Below are positions 13,030-26,029 of a stretch of DNA of 64,000 nucleotides, piece by piece. The position numbers and the translations under genes are program-made. The notes beneath the pieces are model-generated. The model was not told the origin of the DNA. It ran no database searches and was given only the letters and a program-made list of their open reading frames with translations. The stretch's first letter is position 1. Each line of letters starts with the position of its first letter. This DNA comes from Homalodisca vitripennis (taxonomy: Eukaryota > Arthropoda > Insecta > Hemiptera > Cicadellidae): positions 116,646,501-116,710,500 of the forward strand of contig NC_060215.1 of NCBI RefSeq assembly GCF_021130785.1. Reading direction: 5' to 3'.

Positions 13030-13760
13030 ACCCCTCCTAGTTAACTTCCAGCCTCACTTTAGGAATGTGAAGCTTAAAAAGTCTTAAGCTTCTACGTCTA
13101 CGTTGGGCGATTTCTCTAATTTGCTGAAACCAGTGCTACCTTACAACCTTAGTACAGCGTACAATACTATACCCCAGTTGGAGGGTCTTGTTGCAGACAT
13201 ACAGTACGTCACTCACTATCCTGCATACGATCACAATTAGAAGTAAGTTGTATCATCTTTAAATAGCGGATCCTTCTCATATCGCTTTAAACATTACATG
13301 AATCCGTTAGGAGTATTTTGCACCTTTTGAATCATTTCGTACTGTCCACTCAAGAAATTCTGAGCCCATAAGCTGGATAGCAATAGAAAAATGTTGAGTA
13401 TTCATGTGACTTTATTATCTCCAGCTTTGCGGATTCAGACAGCAGATCTCTGAATCCATCCAAGGCTCTCAATCTTCTCAGAATTGTTTTATTGTGTGAG
13501 TGACACGGTCAGACAAGGTGAGACCGCTATCCAACACGACACCCAGAGTCCTTATCTTGTCCCAGACAAGCTCTCACCACCTGCACAAGGGTTTCGCCGG
13601 TGACCTGCACTACTTCTTTGGAGTAATATCATAGATCTGGATCGCTTACTCCATCATATAAGAACAGTCAGAACCACGACCCGCTCCTGACCTAACTGTA
13701 AGTGATTATCGCTTGCCGGCCAGGCCAATAAATTCTTCGCACGCGATTCCACTCATGTGT
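13030..13760 (-). pseudogene. LINE (non-LTR retrotransposon) RT C-terminal fragment
   Basis: The minus strand encodes, with stops and frameshifts, the C-terminal part of a CR1/Jockey-type reverse transcriptase ORF. Clear pieces are RTLGVVLDSGLTLSDRV (about 13,565-13,500), then LRALDGFRDLLSESAK (about 13,470-13,425), then MIQKVQN (about 13,340) and LHIPKVRLEV (about 13,055). The order matches the family (LG-V-x-LD-S-x-L-TFSDH...LPESAK...P-K-x-R-x-E). It is a decayed copy with no intact frame, inside the ACE intron. Confidence 0.65.
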
Positions 13761-13869
13761 TTTTGTTTTGTTTTTTAAATATAGCAGTCAACAGTACTGC
13801 TATTATATCACATGTATATCACACACGAATACAATGGTAAGGCAAATCAAGAACCCGAAAAGTGTAGAC

Positions 13870-14657
13870 ATCATCGTAATCCGTCCTTCTGTTTCTTAAC
13901 TCTTGATGGTAACAAGTACATAAGTTTTTCTTGGTCCAAGGAAGTATCCTAATGATTTTAGGGGCAAAAGTTCAAAGAGCAATCCGTCCTTCTCTGTCAT
14001 AAATCTTCATGGTAACTAGATAAATATTTTTTTCTTAGTCCAAAGAATTATTTTTATGATTTTAGGGACAAAAGCTCAAAGATAAATCCGTCCTTCTATG
14101 CCATAACTCTTCATGGTAACTAGGTACATAGGTTTGTCTTGGTCCGAGGAAGTATCCTAATGATTTTAGGGACAAAAGCTCAAACACCAGTCCGTCCGTC
14201 TGTGCCATAACTCTTGATGGAAACTAGTTACATAGGTTTGTCTTGGTCCAAGGAAGTATCCTAATGATTTTAGGGACAAAAGCTCAAAGAGCAGTCCGGT
14301 CCGTCTGTGCGATAACTCTTGATGGAAACTAGTTACATAGGTTTGTCTTGGTCCAAGGAAGTATGCCAATAATTTTGGGACAAAAGCTCAAAGACCAGTC
14401 CGTCCGTCTGTGCGATAACTCTTCATGGTAACTAGGTACATAGTCTTGGTCCGAGGAAGTATCCTAATGATTTTGGTTTGTACATAGGTTTGTGTTGGTC
14501 CAAGGAAGTATCCTAATGATTTTAGGGACAAAAGCTCAAAGAGCAGTGGCGATAACTCTTGATGGAAACTAGTTACATAGGTTTGTCTTGGTCCAAGGAA
14601 GTATGCCAATAATTTTGGGGACAAAAGCTAAAAGAGCAGTCCGTCCGTCTGTGTGTC
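13870..14657. repeat. About 104-bp tandem repeat array
   Basis: The unit contains CCGTCCGTCTGTG, GATAACTCTTGATGGAAACT, TTGTCTTGGTCCAAGGAAGT and TTTTAGGGACAAAAGCTCAA. CCGTCC recurs at 13881, 13984, 14088, 14192, about 14295 and 14400, giving a 103-104 bp period. Two shortened, rearranged units follow to 14657. Left units are more diverged than central ones. The minus-strand reading frames through it are by-products of the repeat. Part of the ACE intron. Confidence 0.88.
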
Positions 14658-15233
14658 AAGTGCCTCAATAATCCGTTTTATAGGTTTGTTTAAACTTTGG
14701 GTTGAACAACAGACTTGTGGTTTAGGCTTTACAAAAGCAGTTAGCATCTGCAGTTTTAAAATTCAACATGTATAACATAGAAATAAGTCGCTGTTTTGAG
14801 GCGAATAATCTATCAAGGTAAACATTTCTTGTGCCATCACGCCATCATTTCTGCAATCCGAAAAAATAACACTGGTGTGCCCCAGAGACAACTCTCAATA
14901 GATCATGACAAACTTTTTAGTGCACTCGATTGTGCACCTGATGAGACAAATAAAACATCATATCATCTAGTTTTAGACTGGATGGCTTCTGAGTGTAAAA
15001 TAGATACCAGAAGAGCTCTATTGTGGTCCAGGTGTCTCTGGTCGAAACGATACGTGTCGGTCACTGGTGCTCCTTGATTCGATCTTACTGGATCTCATCA
15101 AGGAGGTATCGATCACAGATTTCAGTTACACGTACATTTCTAAAAAGATCAAGCCTAAAATTTTGACTTGAGTAATACATTTTTAAAACTTGTATCACAT
15201 TTTTAAAATTATGTTCACAAATTATTTAACAGT

Positions 15234-15313
15234 ATACATATATATACATATATATGTATTTATATATAATATATGTATTTATATATAATATATGTATTTA
15301 TATATAATATATG

Positions 15314-15354
<41 letters not shown>
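15234..15354. repeat. AT satellite: 19-bp units plus (AT)n
   Basis: TATGTATTTATATATAATA-type units with GTATT at 15256, 15275, 15294 and 15313 (19-bp period) run into a pure AT tract at about 15,319-15,353. Confidence 0.9.
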
Positions 15355-15356
<2 letters not shown>

Positions 15357-15452
15357 TCTTGACACAGATCCTTTTACTATATTGAATACACCAGTAAAAC
15401 TAGATAAGTAATACGTGTGTTTTCTTGATAAAATATTAATATTAATTTAATT

Positions 15453-15466
15453 CCCCCCCCCCCCCC
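15453..15466. repeat. Homopolymer C14
   Basis: Fourteen consecutive C in otherwise AT-rich DNA. Length is liable to assembly error. Confidence 0.9.
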
Positions 15467-15489
15467 AGCAAAAACATTAAGAAACGCAA

Positions 15490-18400
15490 TGAGAGATCAT
15501 CATTGTCAAATGTCAATCTGACGATTGCATAAGTGTTAAGTTTGAATATATTTTATGAAATAATAAAAACGTTTACTTTCATTAGGAGTTACTATCACAA
15601 AGCCCACCACAATCCATTTGGATTCTTACAACTGCCTTTTACTCTAATGTATGAAAATAGTAAGTTTAAATGGTACAGATAAAATTTGTCTAACGTAAAT
15701 CTTATTTGTACGTCTCCTTTATAAACATTAAATATAATTATTTTAAAATTAAAACAGTATATGTGCAAGTAACGTTTTTAAAAAATTAGGAAACATGCAG
15801 GTATGTCCAGTTCGAACAGGAGTTGATTTAAAGCATATCCAAATACCTTAAAAGTCTTTTAACTTGTACATAAATGGTTCAAGTATATAATTTCAGGTAA
15901 ATTAAGTAAGTAATTTTAACTCTTTGCCTACGAAGTTCCCGCAGCCAAAATGCACTTCAATTACCATATTTTAGTTAAAATATTTTAAAACCCATTTGAA
16001 CTTTGGCGTATTTACAACTAGATACATGAACTAGACCATAATTTATGCATAGAAAAATAGTTTATAATAATGTAATTTATATGTAAGTCTGAATGCTGTT
16101 TTCACCAACTTCACATTGTGTTTGAACAGGTATGACTTACAGAATTCAGTCGTTCTATGTAGTAGACAGCATGCAGGAGGAGAATAGGAGGTAATAGAAT
16201 AGGAGGTAATCGTTTGCTAACCACTTGAGATTGCTATACAAATCTGCAAAATTAATAAATTGCACAAGTATTTGATCGATAACAAGCGATAAGTTGGCTT
16301 TATACTGTATGGCCGAGCTGAACGAAATTGAATTTAAAATTTATGAGAATTTATGTGGTAATATAATAATCTGATTTATTTACTCTGAATGACGAAGTAA
16401 AATACTAACGATGGGATATTAAGTCGTTGGATATCATCTGAATATTATTAAAAGCAGTGTTGAATAATCCTTTGCTATATATTCTTGTCTAATATATAAT
16501 ATAATATAATTTTATTCTGTGTACAGTAATGTTTTGAAAACGGTTCAATTTATTTTAATTTTCAAGTTGAAACCGCTTGATATCTGTAATTAAAACACGT
16601 GTTCATTAACCACTCGAAAGTGAAGTGATTACGCAATTAGTGCCGTGGATTACTACCCGTACGACAGAGCCGCAAGAAGTGTGGATCTCGCTAATTCCCC
16701 AGATAAGGTTGAGATTTTATCCGCGGTTAATTAAGCGGCTAATAAAGCGGCGCCGCTATCCTTGGTCAAGGTGACTACAATTACCTGCCGAGCTGCCATG
16801 CCGCAAGTGGGACAGTGACGTACTTCCTGTCTACTCAGCCCGGAAGTGGCGTTATTCCACACTCTGCCAGCTGATAACTGGTGAAAGTCGTGATAACAGG
16901 TCAACCTGGCCCATGGTCTGAACTTTTCTTTTAGTCCGGGAAATTCGTAAGCCAAAATTTACTGTCGGTTGTTACTCGTAAATCCTGAATATGCATTTCG
17001 ATCTCAAAACAACGCTAGAAAATATGCACATAATCGTGTAACATATAATGTTCATATTCATTTCTCTTTAGATTTACAAATAATTATATTTTAAATTTTG
17101 CTAAACAAAGTTGTTTACGTCCTTTTTCAAAAACAGTCTATATGAATTTGTGGGTTGTATGTTGGTATTATAGATTATTTTCTATTAACTGCTCATATAT
17201 CACGTTCACGCCTTTCAGTGATGTTATTGCATTAACTGAATTTCAGATAATAAAATGTAAAAAAGTTAATAATGTTTAAGTATTCTTCAAATCGCCTTCT
17301 TTACTACATTCTTATCCATGTGACAGAGTAAAGAGAAAGAACTTGGCGAAAAAAGAAAGCATATTAGTTTGCCATTATAATAAGAGGTGTACGCTAATAA
17401 AGATAAAAATAATATGCAGTCATGTTTGTATCGCAACAAAAATATCCACTTGTTTCGCAAACTTGCCTCGATATCAAAAATTTAATCCTTAAATCTGATT
17501 ATGCTAACATTTAACTGGATGACATTTAGAACTACAATATGAAACATATAATTTGAACTATATGTATTAAGGCAGGATCACAATTACATAACTAGGTACT
17601 TTCCATCGTTTTCCTTTTTTAGACTACAGGTATTTCGGAGTCAAGGGTACAGAATATTGGAATATAATGACTTCTGTTAATAGTGTTGTTATTTCTCGGG
17701 ATGAATTGTATTTAAGCATGAGTAAGTGTAAAACCGTACAAATATACCTTGAGTAATCCTGACACATCGGGAACAAAATGAAAAGGTTTTTTTCAGATTT
17801 CGTCTATTAGGTCTGTGATGGTTGGTCCCGGTCTCTTTATTTTCTTTCACTTCCTTTAATTTGACGCAATTTAATAATTATTAAAATGAATTTAAATTTT
17901 TTTAATAATGGGTTAATTATATTGTTCTTAAAAATTAAATTGTTTGTGAAAAACATTACAATTTTCTAATATTAGATGAATTACTCATATTATACATTAA
18001 TTTGGAGATCCATTACAAATGCCTTCGCATGTAAACTACGTCATATTATTCAGGTATGAAATAAACAAGTTATAAATAATATTTATTGTAAAAATTAAGT
18101 TAAACATACAATTGCCGTATGAAAAATGCGTAGTAAATATACTGTATCCCTACATCCCTACAAGTAAAATTAATACATACATTACATTGAATTGTACGTG
18201 TTCACATGTTTAGTAAACGCGAATTTGAAATATTCCCTAAATCATTGTTAACTACTTCAATTATAAATGTAATTCATTAAGATAATGTACACATCGTTTC
18301 AAAAAGGTTCAGCTTGGAATTAATGTTAACCTTAGACCATATTTTGCTTTTAATAAAACTTTTATGAGACGCTTTGCCTCTCTTACAAAAGATAAACTTC

Positions 18401-19865
18401 ACATTTGTTGCCTGTTTCTTCATTTTCTGCATTGTTCACATTCAGGTTGACGAAAACACAAAATTCTATGGCAAAAGTGTTAAAATAAAACCCGCAAAGT
18501 GTCTGTCGTGTTTAAGTGACCTCGTAAACCATGTGTTGTTACAACAAATAAGAAACCTTCAATTGTGTGAGACACGTCCTCCTAAAAAAAGAACTAAGAG
18601 TGAGAGCGGGTCAAGGCAAAGGCAATCAATCAATCAATCGAGCAAGACGGATCCTTTTCCACTAAACTAAACATACACTAGACCCAGTTACTAAGGATAA
18701 ATTCTATTATTTATCAATAAATCGAATCAGCTTATTGTTACGTTACTACTATGACATTGAAATCATCTTGTTCAAATATTTACATCTAAATGTATACAGA
18801 AACGTCCAATTGGCCATTAAAGATGTACAAACGGTTACTGAGGATATATATAAGTAGGATATACCCTCAGTAATTTATTATATACAGTATATATAATAGT
18901 AATTTATATAATGTAATGACGACATTATAACACAGTAATACTTTATGTTATAATGTAGTTTTGACAGCACCATAACAACTGATGTCATAAATATATTAAC
19001 TTTACTTGTTATTAGCTATGTTTATCTATGTTATAGGCCACACGTTTTTTGTTTTATTTTTCTTCCCGGTACTTTTGATAAAATAGGAAAACTAAATATT
19101 TGATTTTGATTCCATTTAACAGTGGTCATCTGTTTTAAATATTTTGCGTACAATAAATAAATATATTACGTGAACAAACGTAGAATAGACTATTATATTC
19201 CTCTCTCCTAAGAATATATGCATACTCAAAAATTGAATTTGTTTATATTCACAAATATAATTTGTGTACATGTATTGTTTTGATTTCGTAGTAGATTATC
19301 CTTGGTAAGTGGCCAGAAAAGAATCAGATCCACATAATTACCACCATCAATATTCCCAATTTGTTTCATTACTGATGATTTTATGGTGATATTACTTTAA
19401 ATTTACCTCGTTTTCAATTATTTTACAGATATTTTATATCAAGTTGTTAAATGCTATAGAGTAAAATATTAATTAAGTTGTAAAGAGTACCAGTTGCTTA
19501 GTTATAAGGACAGAAAACTTAAATACTCAGTATAATCACTATCTTAAATGTGTATCAAATGTAAAAAAGTTGAATAAAACTGGAAAAGTACTGAAATCTT
19601 TTAGAAACATTCAGTTTTAAAATGTATGGTTTGATTAAAATGCTTTATTTTTATGAATTAGATAGTTTCGGTTTTCCTCTAATAATAATTAGAAAGAAAT
19701 CACTTTTTGTTCTATGTTTTTGGAAAATTCATGTATATTTTTACCTCGTGATAATTTTTACAGTATCACAACCATTTTCACCTTTATTTTTTTTGGATAA
19801 TCTCCTCTCTGCAACTTTCTTTATTCCTATCTGAGTATCTATAGCAGAATATACTTTACGTACTC
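15490..19865. other. Intronic AT-rich DNA
   Basis: Apart from the GC-rich patch at 16.6-16.96 kb, nothing is recognised. A (CAAT)n-like stretch lies at about 18,625-18,640. Confidence 0.4.
16620..16960. other. Unexplained GC-rich patch
   Basis: A moderately GC-rich block containing CCAGATAAGG, a GATA-type site, TTAATTAAGCGGCTAATAAAG with homeodomain-like TAAT cores, and GCGGCGCCGC. No repeat structure or family match is visible. An intronic cis-regulatory element is one possibility; unsupported otherwise. Confidence 0.25.
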
Positions 19866-20056
19866 TTTAGCCTTATTCTGATTGTCGTCATGAACCATTG
19901 GCCTGAGCGAGAATTTTATGAAATATAATATTCATTAGAGGAATATTCAGGTGACAGTACCGATAAAAATGTTTGGTCACAGGTAGGCCTTGAACCTGCG
20001 CTATCTCCAACTCGGATCCAAAATCCGACGCCTATCGTGCAGCCGCCACCTAACAA
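19866..20056 (-). repeat. tRNA-derived SINE, copy 2
   Basis: Same organisation as the copy at 3.5 kb. Box B GGTTCAAGGCC is at 19996-19986, and a box A-like GGCTGCACGATAGG begins near 20044. The shared body (CCATTGGCCTGAGCGAGAAT on the plus strand) lies at about 19,895-19,915. A short AT-rich insertion or divergence is present in the middle (TGAAATATAATATTCATTAG). It is diverged from copy 1 but collinear. Confidence 0.65.
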
Positions 20057-21619
20057 AGAAGGAAGTGACGCTTCCGTGCTAAATTGTAAGTTATACATAC
20101 ACTGGCACTATTAGGGGCTTTTTTCTGGAGTTAATTTGTATGTGTAGTATTTGTAATTTCTATCAATATTTAGTTTTCTTTTCTTTTCCTTTCGTTTTAC
20201 CAACCTTAAAATGTCCTATCGTATATAACCGGCTAGTCTTCGAAATGATCACCCCATCAAAAAAACACCTAGGCAAGGATAGAGTCCAGCATGTTTTTAT
20301 TTGATCTTGAAGTTAATTTTTTTCTTGCTTAATAAGAATAATTTAACACATGTAAATAATAAAATTTTGACTTCGAGCTCTTAGTCCCTACTTGCAAATG
20401 TTATGCCTTGCCTTCAGTTTACGAGGAAATTCAGGAGTGTCTGACTGCCCTATCGTGATCACGTGGGTTGTGTCGTGTCGAGTTGAGTCAAACGACGGTA
20501 AGTTCCGCCGGAAGAAGCGAGTTGAGCGCTCCCAAGCGGAACCAGACACAGTTCAACCTTCTGACTTTGTGACAATTATTACCCGTTTGGGTGTTCTACT
20601 GAAATCCTGTACGACTTCTTAAAGTATGAAGAAGCTTATACACAGGTGCTGGAAAGTCTTGATATTGTCTTATATATTCTGTACTCGTAAACGTACAAAC
20701 ATAAAACTTTGTACGGTTACATAGGGCATTAAATTGAACTTTTTGAAGCAATCATTAGTTCTACACCATCTCAGGGGGATAGCCCATAAGGAGTTGGTGG
20801 AAAATCTTAATGTAAGCATAGGTCGATGTGCATCCCACTTTAACGGTCTTAATTATTTGAACATGATGCTGCGACATGCTAGACATAAAAAGGTTAATCC
20901 TAAACAAAATTAAAGCGCTCGAAAGTTTCAATTTAAACAACGAAAAGTTCAATTTCATGCCCTAAGTCACTGTATAAAGTTTTATGTTAACCGTTTAAAG
21001 ACTTTTCAGCATCCCTGTATAATTATATATTATAGCTTATAAGCCTATATATTATAGAGTCGTGTGTATTTTTGAAAATTAGTTTGATATATCTCACTGG
21101 AATTTTTTCATATTTAATATTCATATAGGATCTACAAAGATGCTAAAATATTATACGTTTTCCACGTGTTTCTTTATAATTGATGTATTTCTGATGTTGT
21201 CAGAGCTTTAATTATACTATTACAATGCCAAATATTACATTTTTAATCGTACGTCTAACTAGTTAACAAAAGATTTCCAAAGGATAAACAAAGGTCTGGC
21301 CCTTAAGCACGGTTTATTGCGGCTATCCTGTCAAACCAACCCTATAGACTAACACCATATTTTAGAATGAAGCGCAATATCTCCCTCATCTATAAAATTA
21401 TCTTGCTCTGTATAACAATCTAGTGTATACTAGTGACATAAGCTTAACTAAATTACACGTTCTGAAAACGATTCCATTGATAGTAGTAGCAATGATTACA
21501 ACACCATGTTATACAAACTAGATAACAATATAATAAATAAATTTAACTGTACAACAAGAATTTAAGTTAGGCAAAATTTACTATAAAGGTCCCTTTCACA
21601 AAAGAGAGAAGCCTCTCAA

Positions 21620-23360
21620 TCGTAGATTCATGGTCGGATAGGATATCTCTCAACGAAGCTGGCAGATTTGCATTGCGTCTGTGCCCAGGAGTCGACAAGC
21701 ACATGCTGCACTATAACACAGTAACAGCAGTCGCATATGGCGTAGATCGCCTGGACGTCTCAGCTCATGAGGTAACCGTGAGTCATAAGCGTGTGTCCTA
21801 GTCGAAAACGACCCAAAACCACCTCCGCGTGACAGCTCCGCCGGGACACATGTCCCATGGCACAAGACTAGTTTTAATTCTTCTTAGCTTGTTATTGTGG
21901 ACTGCACGCCACTCAGAACTCCACCTAGCTTTTAAATTACGCCTTCACCACAGACACAATGTCCGATGCTACCATCCGTGCAGAGAAAGGTTGGAGTTGA
22001 AGGTTGGCTTTTCCTCCTTTATCTGCCAGCTGGTTTCCATATATTCCGGCATGACCTGGCACCCAAACGAAGGTTACAAGTACCTCATCAGATTAAAGGG
22101 AGTGGAGGGAGCTCCAAAATGTCCAAAAAAGTATGTTCTTCGAGAAGATTTCACTGTGCCCTATAAGCCTGTAAGGGAGTCTGTACAAATCACCGATCTC
22201 CCAGCCTAGACCATGCTATGCTTAAGGGGCCTTTTTATGGCTTTAAGCTCTGCCGTATTTATGGATGAGTCATTTGGAAATCGGAAGGACTATCCGTAGT
22301 AACCCTGATTTTCTTTCGAGTCGTCGATATAGCACGGTGCGAGGCATTGCACTGTTTGCCGGCACTTTTGCTCTTAATAGACCGTTTCTGGAATGGACAA
22401 CTTCTTAAACCCAGCAAGACCAAGATTGATTGAGGACATGAAGAGCTCCAAGGTGGGACACCACTCTGGTGCGTAATCCTAACTCTGTATGCAGGTTCTG
22501 TCGGCACCCCCATTTAGTTCACTAAGAGCTTTAAGAATGTACAGCAGCTTCAAAAATTTTTCTCTGAGATATCTGAGATGTGGTTAAACGAGTATCAAAG
22601 TTTAAACAAGACACAGAAATGTAGTGTTCTCACTAGTAGCAATTCTTAGTCCCGTCAGGGTAGGTAGGTTTCTCGATTATGCGGAGCAGCATGCACTTTG
22701 TCTTTGATGGATAAAAAAGAAAAACCAGTAACTCTACAACACTGCTGAATGTATTAATAGGAATTGGAGAGTTCGTTCTAATGTGACCAGCTTCTTTGCC
22801 GATACGGAAATGATAAAGCCGTCTACAAATAGTAGGTACTGTATAGTTTTCTAAAACGTGGAGTTCACAAATAATATTACCGAGTTTCGCCTAAATAGGT
22901 TTTTCGGTCAAGACTTCGTTTATGTACAAGACATCTACCAACTCCTGTCAATACGGTATCTACAACATCCCTTCTCCAGGCAGTGTCATAGACTTTAGGT
23001 AGGTCAAACAAATCTTAGAAAGAAAAATAAAAAAAATTAAGATAGCGGACTTCATTACCAGTATATGGATGCTAGTTGACCTGCCTTGACGAAAACCACA
23101 CTGAGAATGTGATAGAAGACTATTTTTCTCTATAAAACGAATGCTTCGCCGATTAAACATAGTTTCAAGGATTTACGAAGGCTACTCGTAATTGAGATTG
23201 GCCGGTAGTTTCCCGGAGTAGTTCTATCCTGACCAAGTTTGTGAATCGCGATAATGTGAGAGCGACACCACAAAACCAAACATGAGAGCGATATTGGGGC
23301 AAAACTATTAGTTTCGTGATGTCAGCGTTTGAGTAATTTTAAATTCACAGAATCTAAGTA
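21620..23360 (-). pseudogene. I/Jockey-group LINE with RNase H, decayed
   Basis: Reading the minus strand from high to low coordinates gives a non-LTR retrotransposon ORF2 in order, broken by stops and frameshifts. IHKLGQDRTTPGNYRPISIT (about 23,245-23,190) is RT motif 1. A QCGFRQGRSTS segment (about 23,105-23,070) follows, then FDLPKVYDTAWRRDVVDTVL (about 23,010-22,950). LLFVDGFIIS (about 22,835) occupies the catalytic F/YxDD site, with Gly in place of the second Asp. VPGHAGIYGNQLADKGG (about 22,060-22,015) is the RNase H motif, and GRFRLGHTLMTHGYLMS (about 21,820-21,770) is the post-RNase H motif. The lost Asp and the stops show it is dead. An endonuclease part was not seen. Confidence 0.75.
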
Positions 23361-23364
23361 ATGA

Positions 23365-26029
23365 AGGGTTCATCCTACACAAAACACGCACTTAAATGTA
23401 TAAAAAATAAAACTTCTAACTACAGATGTCTGTCAGCTGGTGCTGGGCGGTGATCAACATAGTTCATCTCAGTGTCGCTACTTAATCTTAACCATATCTG
23501 TGTCTAAGGTGTAGTCTGGATTTATTTTTGTCTAAGTTTATTGGCCAATCTACCACTGGTCATGAATATTGGCGAGTGTATTGCTTGTTTTATTTAAAAA
23601 TAGTAGTTTAACCTATGTATTGAGCTATATCAATTTATACGTTAGTGTTCATAAACATGAATCGCAAGCTTTCTCTAGCTCAACGGATGTTCTTTTTGAA
23701 AAAGTGATGATCGAAATTTTATTGATTTTATTGCGTCATTCGAACATTAGTTCTCAGAAATTCAACCACCTAGTCAACCAGCAATTTATAAATTAAACAA
23801 GAGGTGTGATAAAACAGGTACATGATTTACCGCGAGGTAGTCGCCCTAGACCATTATGCACCATTGAACATGTGGAAGTTATTGTTACAAAATGTATTAA
23901 ATCCCCACGAAATAACTAAAATACACGATATACCTAAGCTGTATTTGGGGGGGGGGGGGTTGTTAGCTGACGTTCGCAGTATCCTGTTTATCTTGTACAA
24001 ATGTTTTATTATGAAATGAATAAACATAATAAGATATGATGTGTACGTGGTTCATATACACATTTGTATGTATTGTTTGTATGTTAAATCTGCCATGTGG
24101 AACTGTCACATGAGTAATGTTTAAGAGTAATGAATGACTAATTTTAAATTGATTAACTATGACAAGATAAGTTTTATCTTTGTATTCTAAAACTTACCGG
24201 ATGGAGTCAAGGCTACTAAAATACGTAACAACGAGTCACTGACGTGAACGTATGATTACAACAATTATCTGGATTGAATCAGCTGTACTTTCCTCCTACA
24301 ATGTTTTAAGACCATTTTAATTAACTGGGACCAGTAAACCTTGGTTATCCTGGGAAAATTTATTTGCTGTATTATCGCCTATACTTGTTCAGGAGTGTGT
24401 CATCACTAATGACCTGGCTTTGCGGTTATTTAATTTAAAAACCAAGCCAAACCCAAAACCAATGGTAAAAAAATAGTACCATCCGTTTGCTTTATATCAC
24501 GTTTTAACTCTAGTTTACCACACAACTAATATGCACACCACTAATGTTAATTTTGGATTCAAAGAAACGTACGATTTTTTGTTTTGCTTGGTAAGTGTAT
24601 GCCCCTTTAAAAATTGGTTCGTTTCCTCGTCCATTAATCTATGTGGGGATCACCATCGTAATAGTCTTGATACTTTGCAATTAAAGTCTCGGCAAACTGT
24701 AGTACAGGACTTAGGTAGGCGTGTTGGTATTTTTCAATGATTATTGAATTAGATATTTACTATTATTATCTATTTCTGGATTAGAACTTGTAGCGAATTT
24801 GTTTTACTAATTGTATTACTAAAATATTAATTTAAGGACTCCATACCTCTTCAAGTATCCTATATAGATCTAATCACATGCATATATTGTTGATTTAAAT
24901 GTTTGCTATTGTGTGGAATAAAGTATTTGGGTTTGGATTCTAAAAATTATCCTACACGTTTTTAGAAGGACATAGACGTCTAACTAAGTCTCTTAGAGTT
25001 AGAATATTACTAAATTTCCAATTTAAATCCGTGAAAAAATAAACCATCATAAATATTTGCTCGATGGAGTAAACCTATTCATTAAATAATTTATATAATA
25101 AAATTTGCATAATTTTAAACTTGCAATTGCAAGTCTGAAACGTGCAGTTCATAATTTCAAAATGAGGGACTTTATTTTAAAACAATCTAAACAGAAACTA
25201 AATACGAAAAGCATTATTTTCTCACCAATGTCCTGAATCACTTGGCAAACCGCGTGAAATTCCAATATATTAAGTCAAAATCTTTTAGAGACAGAACAAT
25301 CGGGGCAACAACCAAAATGTCCCAAATCACACCATGCATATATCTTGTAGTGTTGCAGTGTATTTATTAATTCACAACTGATATTAATAATTATTTACTG
25401 AACATATGATTGCTTGAACCTTATCCGCGTTCTTAAAGTAAAATTAATATTGACGTAAGACGTAATGACAACTTCAGTTCCACAAGAAAGGTGCTTAGCT
25501 CACTCTTGCTATAGATATTTATCTAAAACTTATAATTTTAAAACAATCAAATCTCAATATCAAATTCAGAAATAGATCATATTTCAGATTTCCATTAATT
25601 ACCAAATAATCATCTCTTTGAGGACATCGGTTTTGAACCGCAAATCGTTGATAATGATTTGAAAAAGCAATAAAATACCTTCATTTGCCATCTTCTCAAT
25701 ATGGTATCATGCAGCCATGTCGCTATAAGCACATGTTAAAAAGCATACGAAGTGCTAGTTTCTATACACTCGTTGTCTTACTTTAATTAAGTTTTAATAT
25801 TATACAACTTATAGAGGACCATGCTAATCATTTGAGTTTACACTATTGTTCAGACTTTATTCACACTCTGTATTTAGTAGGCACAGAAGTAATTGACACA
25901 ATAATTAAACGAGTGAGTCAACGGAAGTCTGTTAGTCAGCAGCTAACCGTCTGTGATTGGGTGTTTACCTCTTTATGGCAGAAGGTGAAGTAACAAGACG
26001 ACAGAGAATCAGCAGTTCTTCACCGCTAA
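23365..26029. other. Intronic AT-rich DNA
   Basis: No gene or repeat is recognised except the G13 run. A 65-75 codon plus frame at 23.57-23.80 kb lacks any family signature. Confidence 0.4.
23947..23959. repeat. Homopolymer G13
   Basis: Thirteen consecutive G following GTATTT. Uncertain length; it breaks the reading frame around it. Confidence 0.9.

Noticed and set aside
14166..14624. Minus-strand frames with repeated YFLGPRQTYVTSFHQEL
   Set aside because: They fall wholly within the 104-bp tandem array and are interrupted in other units; repeat by-product.
14796..15077. 93-codon plus-strand frame
   Set aside because: No recognised domain and no splice context; a GTGCACCTGATGA segment recurs at 31.02 kb, pointing to a repeat rather than a gene.
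21829..22209. 126-codon plus-strand frame
   Set aside because: Antisense to the RNase H part of a minus-strand LINE, whose VPGHAGIYGNQ motif is recognisable.
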